The translations under genes and the position numbers were made by a program. Shown here piece after piece: positions 13,840 to 23,735 of a DNA stretch of 64,000 nucleotides; the first letter of the stretch is position 1; every line of letters starts with the position of its first letter. This stretch comes from Leptotrichia hongkongensis (GTDB lineage Bacteria > Fusobacteriota > Fusobacteriia > Fusobacteriales > Leptotrichiaceae): assembly GCF_007990635.1 (NCBI RefSeq), contig NZ_AP019846.1:62001-126000 (forward strand), read 5' to 3'. Below the pieces are notes generated by a model. That model worked only from the letters and a program-made list of their open reading frames with translations, was not told where the DNA came from and did not search any database.

Positions 13840-14171
13840 ACAAGAAATTATCATGGTTTTTATATTTTCTAGGATTGTCACAATTATATAATCTACGGAA
13901 TAAAAAATTAGTTGATTTTATTTGTGAATTAGTATAAAATACTTGAGAGTATGTTATAAAATTGTTTTAAATTTTTACAAATGTAAGTATAATTTATAGA
14001 TAATTGTAAAAATAATAATATAAAAACTCAATGAATACAAGAATTTCTATGCAAAATATTAAAATTTTACGGTAAAGGTGCTGGAGAAAAATTGTAAAAA
14101 TATTGTAGTTATTAGGGATTTTAAACTTTTATAAATGAAAAAAGATAATTAAAAAAGGAGAAAAAAGAAGA
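13840..14171. other. spacer upstream of GH16 gene
   Basis: AT-rich with no gene. It holds the 18-base repeat shared with 6297-6314 (here 14023-14040) and ends in the GGAG ribosome site of the GH16 gene. Confidence 0.45.
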
Positions 14172-15188
14172 ATGAAAAAAAAGATTTTTTTAAGGGCAGT
14201 TTTGTTTGTACTGGCTGGAAATATGGTATTTGCAGCAGGTGAGAATAAGAAGATAGATACTTCTCAAAAAATCGAGGTTATTGAAAGTGAAGTACAACAA
14301 AAGATTGGAAATATAGAAGGGAAAGCTGAAGTTGAGGTGAAAAGCTCTAGAAGAAGTAAGTTGAACAGATTTATTTCCAAAGTAACAGGAAAAAGCTGGA
14401 AAATGGTTTGGAATGATGAATTTAATGGGAATCAGCTAGATAGTACGAAATGGGCTTATTGGGAAAATGGGAATCCTTGGAATGCGGGGAACTATTTAGA
14501 TGAAAATGGAAATTTGGTCAATCAATATGGATTTGATGCGAAACATTTTTATTTGAGAGATAATGTTAGAGTTGAAAATGGGAATATGATTATAACACTA
14601 AAGAAGGAAACTGATAAAAAAGTTAATATTAATGGTGTAGAAAGACGTATTCTTTATAGTTCAGGTGCGATTCACACAAGAAATCTTTATAATGTGCAGT
14701 ATGGAAAAATTGAAATGAGAGCGGCTATGCCTGAAGGAATTGGGACTTGGCCTGCGTTTTGGATGTGGCCCGCAGGATATTCTCAAGTGGATGGAAATGC
14801 AAATGGTGAAATCGATATAGTGGAAACTTATGGAGATGATATGCGACGTGCGACAGGGACACTTCACGTTCTTAAAAGTGATAATACTTATGAGACATTT
14901 GATGGAGATGATTATAAACTAAGTAAATGGCCTAGGGAAAAATTGACAAACTTTAATACTTATGCCGTGGAATGGGATGATAAAGGAATAAAATGGTTAT
15001 TTAATAATAAAGTATATAAAAAATTCTCTTACAAGGAACTGGAAAAAAGAGGGTTACAAAACCCATTTAACCAACCATATTTCATAATGATAAATGTTGC
15101 TTTGAGCAAGAAAACTGGAGAAGATGGGGATGTCAACTTTCCGACAGAAATGAAAGTTGATTATGTAAGGGTTTATCAGAAAAAATAA
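14172..15188 (+). CDS. secreted glycoside hydrolase family 16 (beta-glucanase type)
   Basis: A 338-residue exported enzyme that should cleave beta-1,3 or mixed beta-glucans. Signal peptide: residues 1-21, ending VFAA. A charged linker (about 25-70) precedes the GH16 domain (about 75-338), with WKMVWNDEFNG at its start. The catalytic motif is EIDIVE (nucleophile E213, D215, acid/base E218), the ExDxxE form with a beta-bulge found in laminarinase-like members. WPAFWMWP and the C-terminal VDYVRVYQ are also typical. There is a strong AAGGAG site. It stands alone; a copy of the MITE-like repeat begins 3 bases after its stop codon. Confidence 0.93.
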   Translation: MKKKIFLRAVLFVLAGNMVFAAGENKKIDTSQKIEVIESEVQQKIGNIEGKAEVEVKSSRRSKLNRFISKVTGKSWKMVWNDEFNGNQLDSTKWAYWENGNPWNAGNYLDENGNLVNQYGFDAKHFYLRDNVRVENGNMIITLKKETDKKVNINGVERRILYSSGAIHTRNLYNVQYGKIEMRAAMPEGIGTWPAFWMWPAGYSQVDGNANGEIDIVETYGDDMRRATGTLHVLKSDNTYETFDGDDYKLSKWPREKLTNFNTYAVEWDDKGIKWLFNNKVYKKFSYKELEKRGLQNPFNQPYFIMINVALSKKTGEDGDVNFPTEMKVDYVRVYQKK

Positions 15189-15190
15189 TT

Positions 15191-15535
15191 TATACCAAAC
15201 CCATTTAAAAATAGGAATAAATTTTTATAATAGGATTGTTTAATAGCTAACTCATAATCATTAAATTAAATCATTTTTTTTATTTTTGTAGGATTGCTCA
15301 TTGCCGCAAATCCTACAACCTATGGCTAGTCTACGACATTTTTCTGCACTGCCAAAAAACTCGCTATGCTCAGACAGTTTTGCCAGCACAGAAAAATGCT
15401 CCGACGGGTTATTTATATTAGAGTCTGATTAAAAAATGAAAATTATATTTTAATTATTTGAAAATATTAGGTTTATATACTTTATTAATTAGAAAAGTTT
15501 GTAATAATTTCGTTATTTAAACGGAGTTTAGTATT
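15191..15535 (+). repeat. MITE-like dispersed repeat, copy A
   Basis: Bounded by ATACCAAACCC-ATTTAAA and TTTAAACGGAGTTTAGTAT, imperfect inverted repeats of each other. The core (15286-15410) holds two hairpins. GTAGGATT pairs with AATCCTAC, and a longer one pairs TTTTTCTGCACTGCCAAAA with TTTTGCCAGCACAGAAAAA around a CTCGCTATGCTC loop. The core is nearly identical in the 31186 copy. It begins right after the GH16 stop. Confidence 0.85.
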
Positions 15536-15564
15536 AATTTGATTAGCGTGAATATAGGTGAATT

Positions 15565-15604
15565 AGACAGGAAGATTTTTGAAAAAAGTTTTTCTGTCTT
15601 TTTT
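15565..15604 (+). terminator. terminator-like hairpin (+)
   Basis: AGACAG(GAA) pairs with (TTT)CTGTCT, followed by TTTTTT. It could end the GH16 transcript beyond the repeat. Confidence 0.6.
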
Positions 15605-15612
15605 GTAAAAGA

Positions 15613-15639
15613 AAAAAGCTATCTCAATAAGAAATAGCT
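15613..15639 (-). terminator. terminator of rmlB-rmlC transcript (-)
   Basis: On the minus strand AGCTATTTC pairs with GAGATAGCT (one mismatch), followed by TTTTTTC. It sits just beyond the rmlC stop. Confidence 0.7.
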
Positions 15640-15656
15640 AATTTTAGATTTTTTTA

Positions 15657-16229
15657 TTATTCAAAATAATTTTTATTTTTATCAAATTTCTGTTGAACTT
15701 TATCCTTTTCAGAAATTGTCAGTTCATCGGGATTTATTCCAAATTCTTCAAATTTCCAGTCGATATTTAAAGTTTTGTCGCTCCATAAAAGTCCGCTGTC
15801 GTATTCTGGAGCATATAAATTTGTACATCTGTAAACAAATTCTGTTTCATCTTCAAGTGTTAGAAATCCATGTGCAAAGCCTTCTGGAACGTAGAACATT
15901 AATTTGTTTTCAGCAGATAATTTTACTGCGTACCATTTTCCAAAAGTTTCGCTTCCTTTTCTTAAATCAACTGCCACATCGTAGACACTTCCTTTTATTA
16001 CTCGTACTAATTTTCCTTGAGTGTGTTTTGTCTGGAAGTGAAGTCCACGTAAAACCCCTTTTTTGGATTTTGAGTGATTGTCTTGGACGAAGTTCATGGT
16101 AAGTCCTAATTCCTCAAAGGATTTTTGGTTGTAAGTTTCCATAAAAAATCCTCTTTCATCTCCAAAAACTTTTGGCTCGATTATTACTAAATCTTTTATT
16201 GGGGTTTCTTTTATTGTAAAATTGTTCAT
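15657..16229 (-). CDS. rfbC: dTDP-4-dehydrorhamnose 3,5-epimerase
   Basis: RmlC epimerises the 4-keto sugar at C3 and C5 on the way to dTDP-L-rhamnose. The 190-residue cupin has GDERGFFMETY near the N-terminus, VQDNHSKSKKGVLRGLHFQ with the catalytic histidine, YDVAVDLRKGSETFG, and VPEGFAHGFLTL. It lies 30 bases downstream of rmlB on the same strand and is clearly co-transcribed. rmlA and rmlD are not in the window. Confidence 0.95.
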   Translation of the reverse strand: MNNFTIKETPIKDLVIIEPKVFGDERGFFMETYNQKSFEELGLTMNFVQDNHSKSKKGVLRGLHFQTKHTQGKLVRVIKGSVYDVAVDLRKGSETFGKWYAVKLSAENKLMFYVPEGFAHGFLTLEDETEFVYRCTNLYAPEYDSGLLWSDKTLNIDWKFEEFGINPDELTISEKDKVQQKFDKNKNYFE

Positions 16230-16259
16230 TAATTTGCTCCTTTTTTTATATAAATTTGA

Positions 16260-17465
16260 TTATTTATTTCCGTACATTTCTTCGTAATATTTTTGATAAT
16301 CTCCTGAGACTACTTCATTTACCCAGTCCTGATGTTCCAAGTACCATTTTACAGTTTTTCTGATACCTGTTTCAAAATCTGTTTCTGGATACCATCCTAA
16401 ATCCCTTGCAATTTTAGAAGGGTCAATAGCATATCTCATATCGTGTCCAAGTCTATCTTGAACATAAGTAATCAAATCATAATTTATATTTTGCAAGTCA
16501 GTTTTTAGAACTTTTTTATATTCGTCATTATTTTCAATTTCTTCTTTTAAAATGTCGATAACCAGTTTTACAATATTAATATTTTGTTCTTCGTTAAAAC
16601 CACCAATATTGTAAATTTCGTAAATATTGGCATTTCTTAAAACTAAGTCGATTCCTTTACAGTGATCTTCTACGTAAAGCCAATCCCTTACATTGTCCCC
16701 TTTTCCGTAAACTGGCAACTTTTTACCTTCCAGTACGTTTTTAATCATAAGTGGGATTAATTTTTCTGGGAAATGGTAAGGTCCGTAGTTGTTTGAACAT
16801 CTTGTAATATTTATTGGCATTTTGTAAGTTTCACCGTAGGCAATTACGATGTGGTCGGCACTCGCTTTGGAAGCTGAATATGGGCTTCTTGGGTCAAGTG
16901 AAGTTTTTTCTGTGAAGAAATTTTTTCCGTAAGTTTTTAAATTCGTTCTATTTTTTACAACTTTTTTCACTTCTTCATCATCAATTACCAAGTCAATCGC
17001 TGTGTCATAATCTTTTGAAAGACTTCCGTAAACTTCGTCTGTGGAAACTTGTAAATATTTTACACCTTCTCTGTAAACTGGATATCCATTTTCATCTTTT
17101 GAAACAGTCCATGCTTTTTTAGCATTTTCCAAAAGATTTTGCGTACCAAGAATGTTTGTTTCTAAAAATATCTGCGGATTTTCAATAGAACGATCAACGT
17201 GTGATTCGGCTGCAAAGTTTACAACAAAGTCAATTTCATTTTCAGAAAAAATTCTCGCAATTTCCTTTTGGTCACGAATATCAACTTTTTCAAATTTTAC
17301 TCTTTCATCTTTAATTTCTTCAGCAATCGTACCTAAATTACCAGCATAAGTTAGCACGTCTACGACAATTACCTTAATTTCATCATTTTTATATTTATTC
17401 AAAATATATTTTAAATAATTGGCACCGATAAAGCCTGCTGCACCTGTCACTAAATATGTTTTCAT
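16260..17465 (-). CDS. rfbB: dTDP-glucose 4,6-dehydratase
   Basis: RmlB converts dTDP-glucose to dTDP-4-keto-6-deoxyglucose using bound NAD. Visible are TGAAGFIG (residues 7-14), the STDEVYG catalytic Thr-Asp-Glu, the SPYSASKASADH Tyr/Lys pair and the NITRCSNNYGPYHFPEKLIP substrate block. At 401 residues it is longer than the usual 340-350. The extra length includes segments around KKAWTVSKDENGYPVY and the region after STDEVYG. AGGAGG precedes the ATG. It pairs with rmlC. Confidence 0.95.
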   Translation of the reverse strand: MKTYLVTGAAGFIGANYLKYILNKYKNDEIKVIVVDVLTYAGNLGTIAEEIKDERVKFEKVDIRDQKEIARIFSENEIDFVVNFAAESHVDRSIENPQIFLETNILGTQNLLENAKKAWTVSKDENGYPVYREGVKYLQVSTDEVYGSLSKDYDTAIDLVIDDEEVKKVVKNRTNLKTYGKNFFTEKTSLDPRSPYSASKASADHIVIAYGETYKMPINITRCSNNYGPYHFPEKLIPLMIKNVLEGKKLPVYGKGDNVRDWLYVEDHCKGIDLVLRNANIYEIYNIGGFNEEQNINIVKLVIDILKEEIENNDEYKKVLKTDLQNINYDLITYVQDRLGHDMRYAIDPSKIARDLGWYPETDFETGIRKTVKWYLEHQDWVNEVVSGDYQKYYEEMYGNK

Positions 17466-17608
17466 ATTTCCTCCTAATTAATTTACTGTAATTTACAGTT
17501 TTTTATTTATCATCACCAATTAAATTATACAATTTTTTTTGATTTTTTCCAAATAAAAATTGTTATAGTAAAGTCATTTTAAAATTATGATAATTTTATA
17601 AAAGTTTA

Positions 17609-18016
17609 TTAATTTTTTTTATTAGTTTTTTTTGGAATATGAATACATTTATTTGTTTTTCTGGGATTGTATATCATAATTCTAGAATAAGATTTTTTTA
17701 TATTTTTTTTGAAGGAAGTCTTTTCTGGGTGAAGTTTTATATATTTTTCAATTAATTTTAAAATTTTGTAAATTTCAATGAATATTGGAAGAAGAACCAT
17801 AATAAAAATTAGCAGGTAAGATTTTGAGAAATATGAAAAAATAATGCTTGTCAGACTGTAACCTTTTTTTGAATTTGTGTCAAAGAACAAATTAAATATT
17901 ATATTTCTCATTAATAGAGTCTGAATTAATGCTATTGGGAACATTATAAGCTTTATTGTTCTTAGGATAGCAAAAACAGATTTTTTTATTGTCTGTATGT
18001 TTTTTTCATCTGACAT
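17609..18016 (-). CDS. hypothetical two-helix membrane protein
   Basis: A 135-residue protein not recognised. It has two probable membrane helices (about residues 20-40 and 65-85) and a basic C-terminal tail (KKSYSRIMIYNPRKTNK). Its ATG overlaps the stop of the upstream gene (TAATG), so the two are translationally coupled and probably one functional unit. The upstream partner is frameshifted, which may silence this gene. Confidence 0.55.
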   Translation of the reverse strand: MSDEKNIQTIKKSVFAILRTIKLIMFPIALIQTLLMRNIIFNLFFDTNSKKGYSLTSIIFSYFSKSYLLIFIMVLLPIFIEIYKILKLIEKYIKLHPEKTSFKKNIKKSYSRIMIYNPRKTNKCIHIPKKTNKKN

Positions 18017-19074
18017 TAGAGAGTTAATAATTTTTCTTTTTCTTCAAATGGAAAATTGTAATACTCATATTCTATTAGAATAAAAATTATTAAAAATACA
18101 AATAAAAATATATTTATTGTCTTTTTTATCTGTAAATTTGTTCCCATTACCCCAAAATCACTGATTTTCTTACTAGTGTCTCTTAATTCAAAATTATTAT
18201 TTAATATTAAAGTTTCACCATTTTCCAGTTTAATTATTTTTCCGTATACTTCTCCTTCAATAGTTTCTTTATTTTTTAGTTTTATTTTTACAATATCCCA
18301 GTTAAAATAAATAATTTTTCCTTTTAACCACATAATTTCATTTTTTTCATTGATAAAAGATAAATTTACCTTGTTGTTATCATCAATCACAGTATCTTTA
18401 ATATTTATAAAGCCCTTTTGAGAATCCTCATAAGTTATAATTTTTAGGTTTTTGTCTATTTTCCACTTTATTTTGCTGTCTTTGTTTATTATTTCGATGG
18501 AACTGTTTTTTAAGTCATCAATGGAATTTATTTCAGCATTTTTTATCAGAATAGATTTTTTATTTAACATTTCCAGCTCATTTTTGTGGGAATTAAGAAA
18601 ATATCCTATTCCAAGAAATATTATTATTGCAGGAAATATTTTTTATATTGAAATTGTAATAATAGGCACTAAAAATTTTCTTTTTTATAATTGTGGTAAT
18701 TAATATTGAAAAAAGTGATAAGATAATGATGATTATGGCAAAAACATAGATAAAATAATTATATCCCTTTAAATTTAACGATATATTTAAAAAAGAAATA
18801 TAAAATAAGGTTATAAACAAAATTCTGATAATATAACTATTTATATTAATAATTGATATTTTTCCACTTTTTGCCTCCTGAATCTTTTCTATTTTTTTAT
18901 TAATTTTATTTTTATTGAATTTTGCTTGCTTCAATTTTTCATTCAGCAGTCTCAATTTTCTATTTAGTTCATTTAACAGTTTTGTATTGTCATTTAATTC
19001 TTTTTTTCGCTTATTTTTATAGTATTTTTTAGAAATTCTATAATTTCTATTTTACTTTTGAACATTTCTTTCAT
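18016..19074 (-). pseudogene. membrane protein gene broken by two homopolymer frameshifts
   Basis: Three frames join into one protein of roughly 350 residues. The true start is ATG 19074 with GGAGGAAAATT ahead, reading MKEMFKSKIEIIEFLK. An A-tract at 19025-19030 then moves the frame to the piece 18593-18955 (coiled, basic, then two membrane helices). A second A-tract at 18639-18644 moves it to the piece 18016-18570, where FPAIIIFLGIGYFLN precedes a beta-rich domain and a last helix. One A more at the first tract and one fewer at the second would restore the whole frame. The family is not recognised. Phase variation, decay or read error are all possible. Confidence 0.6.
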
Positions 19075-19140
19075 AATTTTCCTCCTTTACTGCTAAATTT
19101 CGTTTTGTTATTATAGCATATATTTTATTATTTTTTCCAT

Positions 19141-19168
19141 ATATAAATTATAGAATAGCGAATTGATG
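19141..19168 (+). repeat. 28-bp direct repeat, left of IS
   Basis: Abuts the IS left end and is identical, except for its second base, to 20252-20279. It contains TTATAGAATAGCGAATTGATG. It is read as a target duplication. Confidence 0.8.
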
Positions 19169-20251
19169 TGTATAGATGTCAAACATTTGTTACAAAAATA
19201 TATTAAAAAATATTTCTTTCCTAATGTATCTTTAACCTACTGATTTTCCTTGTACTCTTTTAATACTTCATTTGGACTCTTAAAGCCCAGTACTTTTCTT
19301 GATATGTTGTTGTATCTTGTATTGTATTTCCTTATTGCCCTTAACAGTTCTTCCTTGCTTTTAAATTTCTTGTCTGCATAGTACTTGCTGTCAAGCCTGT
19401 GGCTTCTTTCCACTTTTCCATTCTCCCATGGCGAATATGGACGGGTTGTCACGTACTCTATCCCCTTCTCCTCCAGTTTCAGCTCAAACAGTGTTTTCTT
19501 ATCACTTTCAGAATTTGTGAACTCTTTCCCATTATCTGTCTGAACTTTCTTTATGTCAAATCCCAGCTCCCTTTCCAAGTTCTCTAGAAACTTTGCAGTC
19601 TGATAGGTGCTTTTTTCATCTGCTATCCTTAACACTCTTTTTCTTGTATATTCATCTAATGCTGTTATTTGATAATACTTCTGGTCACGTGTTCCAAACT
19701 GTATGCATTCTTCTGGAACATATTTTATGTCTATCTGCACTCTTTCCCCAGGTACTTCGCCTGTTCAACTTTCTTTTTCTTTTATGCTGCTTTTTAGGCT
19801 TTTCTTTGGCATTGCCCTTCATTTTCCTTATTATCTTGCACATTGAATCGTATGTACGGCTGTAGCCTTCCTTTCTTGCTTTAACATAGACTTCTGCCAG
19901 CCCTTCATAGCCAAATTTCCTGTACTTTTTCATAACCAGCTCTATTTCTTCTTGCGTGTGCTGGTTTGGGTGGCTTTTAGGTCTTCTGCTTTTTGGCAGA
20001 AGAGACTGGACTGTTCCGTCGTATCTGTCTCTCCAACGTTTTATCTGCTGACGTGATGTCTTATACTTCACTGCTGCCTTTGAATTATTATTATGTTTTA
20101 TTGCATACTCAATTGCCCGTTGACGAACACGGTATATTTCTGATATACTACTCATATGAAAGGTTTCTCCTTAATGTGGTTTGGTAGATTTACATTATAT
20201 CAGAAACCTTTCTTTTTTTGTATATTCTTGTCACATATGTATTATCTCACA
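19169..20251 (-). mobile_element. IS element (DDE transposase) with long target duplication
   Basis: About 1083 bp. The ends form imperfect inverted repeats of about 30 bp. The right end, reversed, begins TGTGAGATAATACATATGTG, and the left begins TGTATAGATGTCAAACATTT; the best shared block is GTnACAAnAATATA. The flanking direct repeat is 28 bp. That is too long for IS3 (3-5 bp) or typical IS481, but it fits the long duplications known for the IS1202 group. The element lies about 95 bases upstream of the broken membrane-protein gene. Confidence 0.75.
19237..20155 (-). pseudogene. transposase, frame-disrupted
   Basis: The N-terminal piece (start ATG 20155) has helix-turn-helix repeats (VKYKTSRQQIKRWRDRY) and ends out of frame at 19685. 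The C-terminal piece (to 19237) is the rve catalytic core: first Asp in GERVQIDIKYVP, second in VQTDNGKEF, Glu in SPWENGKVERSH. The frames overlap from about 19765 to 19685. The shift needed is +1 or two successive -1 events. No clear slippery heptamer in the right frame was found, so decay or read error is more likely than programmed frameshifting. Confidence 0.65.
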
Positions 20252-20279
20252 ACATAAATTATAGAATAGCGAATTGATG
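20252..20279 (+). repeat. 28-bp direct repeat, right of IS
   Basis: Second copy of the duplication at 19141-19168, starting exactly at the IS right end; 27 of 28 bases match. Confidence 0.8.
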
Positions 20280-20289
20280 AAATTTGTAT

Positions 20290-20402
20290 TATACTCGAAC
20301 CCATTTAAAATTGAACTGATAGAAATTATATAATTTAGAGTTTGAGTAAAATAGTCATAATTTTTGAGTTCTGTTTTAAACTAGTTTTACTATAGTATTC
20401 TT
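20290..20402. repeat. possible stub of the dispersed repeat
   Basis: Starts TATACTCGAACCCATTTAAA, close to the left terminal repeat, and ends with TTTAAACTAGTTTTACTATAG, close to the right one. There is only about 70 bp of unrelated DNA between. It could be a deletion derivative. Confidence 0.35.
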
Positions 20403-20499
20403 GAAAAAAATTAGATTTATTGTAGAATTTGTGGTATTATAAATAAATAATGGCATTGTAATTAGAAAATAAAATTTTTTAAAAAAAGGAAACTTGTAG

Positions 20500-21393
20500 A
20501 TGACTGGGAGAGAAAAGGAAATAAAAGAGGCTAGAATAAAAGAATTGCTAGCAAAAAGAGAAGAATATTTAAATAATGGCGAAATTGAAAAAGAAATTAA
20601 TGTTTTAAGAGAATTAAGAGTATTGTTTAAGAGAGTTTTTGGACAGGAAAGTGAAGAGAATGCGAAGATTCTGACAGAACTTGGAAATGCGTTAAAATAT
20701 GTGGGAAAATTTGAAGAATCTATAAGGCTATTAACAAAGGCGGAAAAAATTGTTTTAAAGAATTATGGAGAAAATAGTCTTGCTTTTGTAACTTGTAATG
20801 CTAATATTGCTGAAGTTTATAGAGTTATGAAAAAGTATGAAAAAGTTGAGGAAAAATATCATAAGGCTATAAAAATTTATAAAAAAAATAATTTTAGGAA
20901 TGGATATGTTTTTTCAGGGATATGTAATAATTTAGGGCTTTTTTATGAAGAGTGTGAACAGTATCAGGATTCAATAAAATGGCAGAAAAAAAGTTTAGAA
21001 ATATTAAAAGAGTTGGAGAATAGCGAAATTCAGGAAGCAATTATATTAAGCAATATGGTAAAATCCTACATAAAGCTTGATGAAAAGAAATTGGCAGAAA
21101 ATACCATGGAAAAAGCTTTGGAAATATTACAAAATCAAGTTGGAGAAAACAGTAACTTATATTTAAATATTTTGAATAACTTAGTAAATGTGTGTTTTGA
21201 AAACAAAAGCTATAAAAAAACTTTAGAGTTGATAGAAAAATATAAAAAAATTTATAAAAGTATTTTGGGAACTGAAAATGACAATTATAAAAATATTTTA
21301 GAAAAAATAAAGATTGTAAAAAAAGAGATTGATAAAAATAAAATGGAACAGTATGTTTGGAAAAATAAAGCTGTAAGAAAATTAAAGAATTAG
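20500..21393 (+). CDS. tetratricopeptide repeat protein
   Basis: A 297-residue soluble, helical and highly charged protein. About five kinesin-light-chain-type TPR units run from residue 45 to 260; for example LTELGNALKYVGKFEESIRL, ANIAEVYRVMKKYEKVEEKY, NNLGLFYEECEQYQDSIKW and LNNLVNVCFENKSYKKTLEL. There is no signal peptide. The repeats imply protein binding, and no partner is evident. It ends 50 bases before a YlxM-like gene and may share its transcript. Confidence 0.75.
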   Translation: MTGREKEIKEARIKELLAKREEYLNNGEIEKEINVLRELRVLFKRVFGQESEENAKILTELGNALKYVGKFEESIRLLTKAEKIVLKNYGENSLAFVTCNANIAEVYRVMKKYEKVEEKYHKAIKIYKKNNFRNGYVFSGICNNLGLFYEECEQYQDSIKWQKKSLEILKELENSEIQEAIILSNMVKSYIKLDEKKLAENTMEKALEILQNQVGENSNLYLNILNNLVNVCFENKSYKKTLELIEKYKKIYKSILGTENDNYKNILEKIKIVKKEIDKNKMEQYVWKNKAVRKLKN

Positions 21394-21443
21394 TAATTTA
21401 AAACTAAACAGGATAAACTATAAAAAATGGAGTTGAATAAATT

Positions 21444-21767
21444 ATGGATAAATTAGAAGATTTTTTGAAATATTCTGTGCTATTTTCTTATTATGGCGAA
21501 CTTTTCCCGAAAAAGAAAAGGCAGTATCTGGAACTTTATCTTGAAGAGAACAGTTCCCTTTCAGAAATCGCTGAACAGTATGGAGTAACAAGACAGGCAG
21601 TTTTTGACAATATAAAAAAAGGAGTTCAAAAACTGGATGAATATGAGAGCAAACTTGGAATATTTGAGAAAGAAAAAGAACTGAAGAGAAAATTGGAACA
21701 TTTGAGAAAAAATTTTACTATGAAAAATCTTGAAAAAATAATAGAAGACTTTGATTACACAGAATAA
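21444..21767 (+). CDS. YlxM/UPF0122-family DNA-binding protein
   Basis: A 107-residue protein with a sigma-factor-like helix-turn-helix (SLSEIAEQYGVTRQAVFDNIKKG, residues about 37-58) after YYGELFPKKKRQYLELYLEEN. This is the UPF0122/YlxM signature. In many bacteria the gene sits beside ffh and is linked to the signal recognition particle; here ffh is absent and the neighbour is a TPR gene. The C-terminus is a charged helix. Confidence 0.85.
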   Translation: MDKLEDFLKYSVLFSYYGELFPKKKRQYLELYLEENSSLSEIAEQYGVTRQAVFDNIKKGVQKLDEYESKLGIFEKEKELKRKLEHLRKNFTMKNLEKIIEDFDYTE

Positions 21768-21807
21768 TTTTTCAAATGGAAAAACAAAAATAAAAAATAA
21801 ACTGCTA

Positions 21808-21835
21808 TTGACAAATACAAAAGTTGGGGTATAAT
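21808..21835 (+). promoter_or_regulatory. strong promoter upstream of GH1 gene
   Basis: Perfect TTGACA (21808-21813) and perfect TATAAT (21830-21835), with a 16-base spacer. Confidence 0.8.
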
Positions 21836-21868
21836 ATTTATGTAAAGAATATGTAAAATTATAAATTA

Positions 21869-21898
21869 AGGTTATTACTATTTGGATTAGACAAAACT
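21869..21898 (+). promoter_or_regulatory. probable BglG/LicT-type ribonucleic antiterminator (RAT)
   Basis: The segment starts AGGTTATTACTA and ends TAGACAAAACT. It aligns with the RAT consensus (GGATTGTTACTG ... CAGGCAAAACC), keeping TT-TTACT and CAAAAC. The differences are paired changes: the upper stem CTG/CAG becomes CTA/TAG, and the basal GG/CC becomes AG/CT. Its 3' half is also the 5' strand of the terminator that follows, as in bgl/lic leaders. The downstream gene is a phospho-beta-glucosidase, the classic target. No bglG/licT gene lies in the window. Confidence 0.55.
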
Positions 21899-21955
21899 GA
21901 AACGGCGGGAAATGCTTCTAAAAAACGTTTTCCACCTTTGGTTTTGCCTTTTTTA
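21889..21955 (+). terminator. leader terminator overlapping the RAT
   Basis: CAAAAC and AAA pair with TTT and GTTTTG, and an inner helix pairs GGCGGGAAA with TTTTCCACC. A T-run (CCTTTTTT) follows. It lies about 220 bases before the GH1 start, so it attenuates rather than ends a gene. Confidence 0.8.
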
Positions 21956-22160
21956 TTTTCAGATTGTTAATATTTCGCTAAAGAAAAATCTTGTAAAAAA
22001 ATAAAGGATACTTATTAGTAAACTTGAGAAGGAAAAAAATTACGAAAAATGAAAGGGGAAAATAAAAAAATAAGAAATATTCTTGTTTTTGTGAGATTTT
22101 AGTGCTATATTTTTGATGTAAATAAAATTATTAAAAATATTAAATACAAAAGTTTTTTAG

Positions 22161-23594
<1,434 letters not shown>

Positions 23595-23680
23595 CATTTG
23601 AAATTATTTATTGAAGAAATTAGTAAAAAATAAGAGGATTTTTAAAATAGCGAATCCCCTTTGCTTTTGTATCAAACTTT

Positions 23681-23735
23681 TTAAAATGAAACTGAGAAAC
23701 TTAAATAAAATGCGAATTATAGAAAAAATAAAAAT
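23681..23735 (+). repeat. 55-bp imperfect direct repeat, left of repeat copy B
   Basis: TTAAAATGAAACTGAGAAAC and the following 35 bases recur at 24118-24172 with about seven differences, exactly bracketing copy B. Confidence 0.65.

Noticed and set aside
18452-18703. 83-codon plus-strand frame
   Set aside because: Antisense to the broken membrane-protein gene and without a ribosome site.
19685-19765. Programmed -1 frameshift in the transposase
   Set aside because: The C-terminal frame is +1 relative to the N-terminal frame, and no correctly phased slippery heptamer is present.
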